Under the pieces are notes generated by a model, which saw nothing but the letters and a program-made list of their open reading frames with translations, was not told the origin of the DNA and did no database searches. A DNA stretch of 10,295 bases, taken from NCBI GenBank assembly GCA_023132075.1, contig JAGLYT010000030.1, positions 1 through 10,295 on the forward strand. Direction: 5' to 3'. The translations under genes and the position numbers were made by a program. Shown here piece by piece: positions 6,843-10,295 of this stretch. The stretch is from JAGLHV01 sp023132075 [NCBI: bacterium] (GTDB taxonomy: Bacteria; CBDUZB01; JAGLHV01). How positions within the stretch are numbered: position 1 is the stretch's first letter; each line of letters starts with the position of its first letter.

Positions 6843-7841
6843 TTATTCTTCCACTTCTCTTAAAAACCTCGCTGCCTCTTCCGGTGGAGTAGGATTAATA
6901 TAAAAGCCCGTTCCCCATTCAAAACCCGCTACTTTGGTTAATTTAGGTATAATTTCTATGTGCCAGTGATAATAAGGAAGATTGGAATTATTAAGCGGAG
7001 CACTATGAATGATGTAATTGAAAGGAGGATTATCCAGAACTTTATTTATTCTTTCCAAAATTTCTTTCAATATCTGCGCAAGATTAACTACTTCTTTTTT
7101 TTGAATATTTTCAAAAGAACAATTATGAACCTTAGGTAAAATCCATGTTTCAAAGGGAAACCGCGGAGCAAATGGTTCTATTGCTACAAAGTCCTCATTT
7201 TCTATTATCAAACGTTCGCGGGTATTTATTTCCTGCCGTACTATATCACAAAACACACATCTTTCCTTATACTCATAATAAGATTTTGCCCCTCTTATTT
7301 CTTCTTTTACTCTTTTGGGAACAATAGGAGTGGCTATCAATTGAGAGTGAGGATGTGATAAAGATGCACCGGCCGCTATCCCCCGATTTTTAAAAATAAG
7401 AATATATTGAAAGCGAACATCTTTTTTCAAATCTATAATTCTATCCCGATAAATCCAAAGAATATCTTCTACTCTTTTATTTTCCAATTCAAAAATTTCT
7501 TTATGATGATCAGGGGTTTCAATGATCACCTCATGAGCACCAACCCCGTTCATCCGGTCGTACATACCTTCCCCTACCCGATTCAAATGTCCTTCTATTT
7601 GTAAAATCGGAAACTTATTAGGGACAACCCGCACCCACCACCCAGGTGAATCCGCTTTGGACTTTTCTTCCCGATAGGCGGTAATTTCCGGAGGAGTCTT
7701 ATCTTCCTGTCCTGCACAAAAAGGACAAAAGCCAACCTCCGGGACTTCTTTTTCTATAGCAAAATCAGAGGGCCTTTTTCCCCTTTCGGCAGAAATAATT
7801 ACCCATCTTCCTATAACAGGATCTTTCCTCAATTCAGGCAT
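6843..7841 (-). CDS. galT: Galactose-1-phosphate uridylyltransferase family protein
   Basis: The 332-residue protein has two HIT-like halves. Residues 39-42 (CPFC) and His112/His113 resemble the zinc site of GalT. The active-site block is HPHSQ at 163-167, with His165 as the expected nucleophile that carries the UMP group. A second cysteine pair (CVFC) lies at 195-198, and YHWHIEIIPKL at 291-301 is followed by the GFEWGTGFYINPTPPE signature. GalT exchanges UMP between UDP-glucose and galactose-1-phosphate in the Leloir pathway. Some relatives act instead as ADP-glucose phosphorylases, and with glgA directly downstream that alternative deserves weight. The start at 7841 has AAGGGGAG at good spacing. 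A promoter overlaps the end of the ligase gene, giving a leader of about 114 bases. No galK or galE is nearby. The family is certain; the exact substrate is not. Confidence 0.92.
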   Translation of the reverse strand: MPELRKDPVIGRWVIISAERGKRPSDFAIEKEVPEVGFCPFCAGQEDKTPPEITAYREEKSKADSPGWWVRVVPNKFPILQIEGHLNRVGEGMYDRMNGVGAHEVIIETPDHHKEIFELENKRVEDILWIYRDRIIDLKKDVRFQYILIFKNRGIAAGASLSHPHSQLIATPIVPKRVKEEIRGAKSYYEYKERCVFCDIVRQEINTRERLIIENEDFVAIEPFAPRFPFETWILPKVHNCSFENIQKKEVVNLAQILKEILERINKVLDNPPFNYIIHSAPLNNSNLPYYHWHIEIIPKLTKVAGFEWGTGFYINPTPPEEAARFLREVEE

Positions 7842-7918
7842 TTAAATACTCCCCTTACTTCTTTCTCTTTACGGTTACAATATTCCAGAAAAACAATTTA
7901 TCCGTCGAAACAACATAT

Positions 7919-7942
7919 AAAAAAAGACAAAAGTTATTTTGT
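7919..7942 (-). terminator. Weak candidate intrinsic terminator after the ligase gene
   Basis: On the minus strand ACAAAA (7942-7937) can pair with TTTTGT (7932-7927) across a four-base loop. A C and seven T residues follow (7925-7919). The stem has only six pairs, of which one is G-C, so it would be weak. It could end ligase transcripts. It lies just downstream of the predicted galT promoter, so it could also act as a leaky attenuator in the galT leader. It may simply be AT-rich background. Confidence 0.22.
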
Positions 7943-7961
7943 TTTTATCTTCGTTGTTTAG

Positions 7962-7990
7962 ATGTTACAAAATTAATTTTTAAAAGTCAA
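7962..7990 (-). promoter_or_regulatory. Predicted sigma70-type promoter for galT-glgA
   Basis: On the minus strand TTGACT (7990-7985), a spacer of 17 bases and TAACAT (7967-7962) form a reasonable promoter (five of six and four of six matches). The -35 box includes the TGA stop codon of the upstream ligase gene. Transcription would start near 7955, leaving about 114 bases before the galT ATG. No other good candidate was seen in the 145-base gap. Confidence 0.5.
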
Positions 7991-10059
7991 GGGGATTGAA
8001 CTTCTTTATTAAACCCCGTATCTTTTAATATTTTCTGCAGGGAAAATAAATTTTCCCTGGCTTCATAAAAACCAGGATCTATCTGCAAAGCTTTAATATA
8101 ACATTTTCTCGCCTCTTCCGGATTTTTCATCTTAATATAAACAGAACCCAGATTGTTGTAAATTTCTTTTTTGTCAGACTCTATTTTTAAAGCTTTTACA
8201 TATATTTCCAGTCCTTCTTTTAACATTTCTTTTTCCATATAAACCTGCCCTAAATTAATATGAATAAGAACATTAAGAGGATTTATTTTTAATGCCTGCT
8301 GATAATTTTCTATCGCCTTGTCCCATTGTTTTATCTTAGAATATTGTACCCCCAAATTAAAATATATCTCATCATAACCGGGATGAGCACGCAAGGCACT
8401 TTCGTAAGCACGCAAAGAACCTTTTATATCACCCATTTTAGCCAACAGGTTTCCTAATTGATAATTATTTTGTACATAAAACGGATTTAATTTATATGCT
8501 TTTTTATAATTAACAATCGCCTCATCATAAAAATTAGACTTTCTTGATAACTTATACCCTTTCCAAAAATAGGTCTCAGCAGTAAAATTTTTTATTTGCC
8601 CGAAAATCCCTTTCCCAATTAAAATTAAGAAAATTATACTTAAAAAAAAGGGTAAAAATTTTTTAAGAATCCCATTTTCTGGTTTTCCCCAATCAATTAA
8701 AACGTGGCCTTCCTCTCCTTCCACCTTTTTCCCCATACTTATCAAAAACCCGAGACTTACCCAGAAAAAAAAAGCAGGAATGGGAAAATGAAGAGAAACA
8801 TTAAACATATTATCGGTAAAAACCCCTACTATAGCACCTATAAAACAAGGTATTAATATCTTTTCCTCTTCTTTTATATTTATATCAGTCAATTTCTTCA
8901 TTAAATAATAACAATATCTTCCTAAACAGATCAACAGATAGCAAAATATGGCTAATCCAATAAAACCTGTCTGAGTTAATACTTCTAAAATTTCATTATG
9001 TACATTATTGGCATGTGTACGAAAAGAAACAAACTGTTCTTCACTTAAAAATTGTCCCTGATAAAAAGGATAGAATAATTCAAAACAACCCCACCCACAA
9101 CCTAAAAGAGGATAATCCTTTAATATTGCCCATGCTGTTTTCCAAATAAGAAGGCGTTGATATATTGATTGATTAGTTTTTTTTACGGTAAACGCCCCAT
9201 AAGCTTGTCGGCTTATGTTTTTTTCCTTCTTTCTGACTGAATTACCGTAAAAAAATAAAATACTTAAAAAAATAAAGACAAGAAAAATCACCAGCCATTT
9301 CTTGTTTCGCAAAATTATTCTCTTATCTATAATCATCCATAAAACTAACACACAAATAAATGCAGTAAGAAAACCAAGCCAGGAACTGCGACAAAAAGTA
9401 AAAAGCAGAACAATAAAGGCAAGTAAAAATAAAAAAAGAAACAAGGCCTTTTTTAAAAAAAAATTTTCTTTGATAAAAAAACCAAAAATTAAAGGCAGCA
9501 TTAAAACCAAAAAAGTAGCTAAAAAATTAGGATTGCCGAAAGTAGAAATACATCTTTTTCCAAAAGGATTTAAATTATGCTTCCAGATTATTTCCAATCC
9601 CAGATGTTGTAAAATCCCATATCCACAGACAAAACAGGTTAATAAAAAAAATAGACAACTAATTTTTTTTATTTTTCCCCTGTCACCTAAAAAATAAATT
9701 GTTCCATAGAAAACTAAAAAATTATTCAAAACAAAAAATATATTTTTTAACCCAAAATTACATATAGCATCCTTCATCTGCCCATGGGTAAATAAAGACC
9801 ATCCAAACGAAAGAATACAAATTAAAAAAAATAAACAAAAAGGAACATCCATGTATGTTTTTACAAAAATTACTCTTTTTTTGATCAGGTTTTCTACTAT
9901 CCATATTCCCCAGATTAACAAAATACCGATATTTAACATCACTGCCTGAATAGAATAAGGATTTTGGGTCAGATTGGTAAAAAAAATAAGGGGCGGAATT
10001 AATATTAAAAAACTAAAAAGATATCCGATTAATCTATAAGCAACCACATCATTTCTCAC
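7987..10059 (-). CDS. O-antigen ligase/polymerase family membrane protein (Wzy_C) with five C-terminal TPRs
   Basis: The 690-residue protein starts with about ten membrane helices to residue 271. TFGNPNFLATFL at 173-184 is typical of the family. A large outward loop (about 272-360) holds YQRLLIWKTAW at 300-310, GCGWGCFE at 320-327, and the Wzy_C block THANNVHNEILEVLTQTGFIG at 348-368, with His349 and His354. More helices follow to about 485. Five tetratricopeptide repeats in strict 34-residue steps then occupy about 494-663. Such enzymes join or polymerise undecaprenyl-linked glycans, onto lipid A core, another chain, or protein (PglL-type). The TPR region probably faces the periplasm and may bind partners or substrate. 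The start is a GTG at 10059, overlapping the upstream TPR gene by 11 bases; the in-frame GTG at 10047 is an alternative. The C-terminus is complete. The family is clear; the acceptor cannot be told from sequence. Confidence 0.88.
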   Translation of the reverse strand: MRNDVVAYRLIGYLFSFLILIPPLIFFTNLTQNPYSIQAVMLNIGILLIWGIWIVENLIKKRVIFVKTYMDVPFCLFFLICILSFGWSLFTHGQMKDAICNFGLKNIFFVLNNFLVFYGTIYFLGDRGKIKKISCLFFLLTCFVCGYGILQHLGLEIIWKHNLNPFGKRCISTFGNPNFLATFLVLMLPLIFGFFIKENFFLKKALFLFLFLLAFIVLLFTFCRSSWLGFLTAFICVLVLWMIIDKRIILRNKKWLVIFLVFIFLSILFFYGNSVRKKEKNISRQAYGAFTVKKTNQSIYQRLLIWKTAWAILKDYPLLGCGWGCFELFYPFYQGQFLSEEQFVSFRTHANNVHNEILEVLTQTGFIGLAIFCYLLICLGRYCYYLMKKLTDINIKEEEKILIPCFIGAIVGVFTDNMFNVSLHFPIPAFFFWVSLGFLISMGKKVEGEEGHVLIDWGKPENGILKKFLPFFLSIIFLILIGKGIFGQIKNFTAETYFWKGYKLSRKSNFYDEAIVNYKKAYKLNPFYVQNNYQLGNLLAKMGDIKGSLRAYESALRAHPGYDEIYFNLGVQYSKIKQWDKAIENYQQALKINPLNVLIHINLGQVYMEKEMLKEGLEIYVKALKIESDKKEIYNNLGSVYIKMKNPEEARKCYIKALQIDPGFYEARENLFSLQKILKDTGFNKEVQSP

Positions 10060-10295
10060 TTGCTTTTAATTTGTTCAAGTTAAGAATTGCTGTTTCGTCT
10101 TCGGGATTTAACTTTAAAACATTTTTCCAGTAAATAATTGATTTTTGTTTTTCACCAAACCGGGCATAAAAAACAGCTAAATTCTTATGTGCTATAATAT
10201 AATCCGGTTTTATTCTTATTGCCTTCTTATAATATTCTTCCGCTATTTTATTTTCTTTTTCCATAACCGCTATATTAGCCAAATTCATATAACAA
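10049..10295 (-). CDS. TPR-repeat protein, C-terminal end only (cut by right window edge)
   Basis: The frame is open from the window edge to a TGA at 10051-10049, giving 81 visible residues. They form two tetratricopeptide repeats, with AEEYYKKAIRIKPDY and then SIIYWKNVLKLNPEDE as the helix B segments, and a short lysine-rich tail. An ATG at 10288 could be read as the start of a 79-residue protein. However, the residues before it (C-Y) complete the first TPR helix, and the ATG has no visible ribosome site. I therefore read this as the end of a longer protein that begins outside the window. Its stop overlaps the ligase start by 11 bases, so the two are translationally coupled and likely work together in glycan transfer. 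What precedes the TPRs is unknown. Confidence 0.7.
   Translation of the reverse strand, partial: CYMNLANIAVMEKENKIAEEYYKKAIRIKPDYIIAHKNLAVFYARFGEKQKSIIYWKNVLKLNPEDETAILNLNKLKASEK

Noticed and set aside
9449-9463. T6-A9 homopolymer run inside the ligase gene, a possible slippage or frameshift site
   Set aside because: The reading frame is intact on both sides and encodes a normal hydrophobic/lysine stretch; similar runs are common across this AT-rich window.
9302-9697. Plus-strand open frame of 131 codons opposite the ligase gene
   Set aside because: It is antisense to the membrane-spanning part of a clear ligase, is lysine-rich from poly-A-like sequence, and has no recognisable domain.

Overview
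This window is AT-rich bacterial chromosomal DNA. It carries eight complete protein genes and two partial ones at the edges; I see no rRNA, tRNA, CRISPR array or transposase. An O-antigen ligase-type polymerase points to a Gram-negative cell envelope. The low G+C, the abundance of TPR proteins, and the mix of CheR-TPR, GlgA/GalT and ligase-TPR genes would fit an uncultivated candidate-phylum bacterium (Omnitrophota or Desantisbacteria-like). That placement is a guess from gene content; only a homology search or tree could settle it.

Left arm (1-4229), all on the minus strand and read right to left: an MgtC/SapB-family membrane protein with its own extended -10 promoter; a CheR-type methyltransferase with a C-terminal TPR domain; a seven-helix membrane protein of unknown family that overlaps the cheR stop codon by 8 bases; a small two-helix HAMP/coiled-coil protein; and the N-terminal part of a ComEC/Rec2 DNA-uptake channel, which runs off the left edge. 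The gaps are short and no internal terminator is visible, so these may form one transcription unit. The CheR-7TM-HAMP trio looks like a stripped-down chemosensory module without CheA, CheW or a full chemoreceptor in view, and is the least conventional part of the window.

Centre (4230-5305): a single plus-strand gene, the class IV branched-chain aminotransferase ilvE. It is driven by a fully consensus sigma70-type promoter (TTGACA, 17 bases, TATAAT), with a perfect 10-base direct repeat just upstream that could be a regulator site. It converges on glgA with a 42-base gap.

Right arm (5348-10295), minus strand, again read right to left: the C-terminal end of a TPR protein cut by the right edge; an 11-base overlapping O-antigen ligase/polymerase with five C-terminal TPRs; then a 145-base gap with a promoter whose -35 box overlaps the ligase stop codon; then galT and glgA, 16 bases apart. 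The galT-glgA pair links sugar-nucleotide chemistry to glycogen synthesis. The ligase-TPR pair belongs to surface polysaccharide or glycan transfer.

Most of the window is ordinary housekeeping and envelope biology. I do not see a clear new defence, mobile or RNA system.
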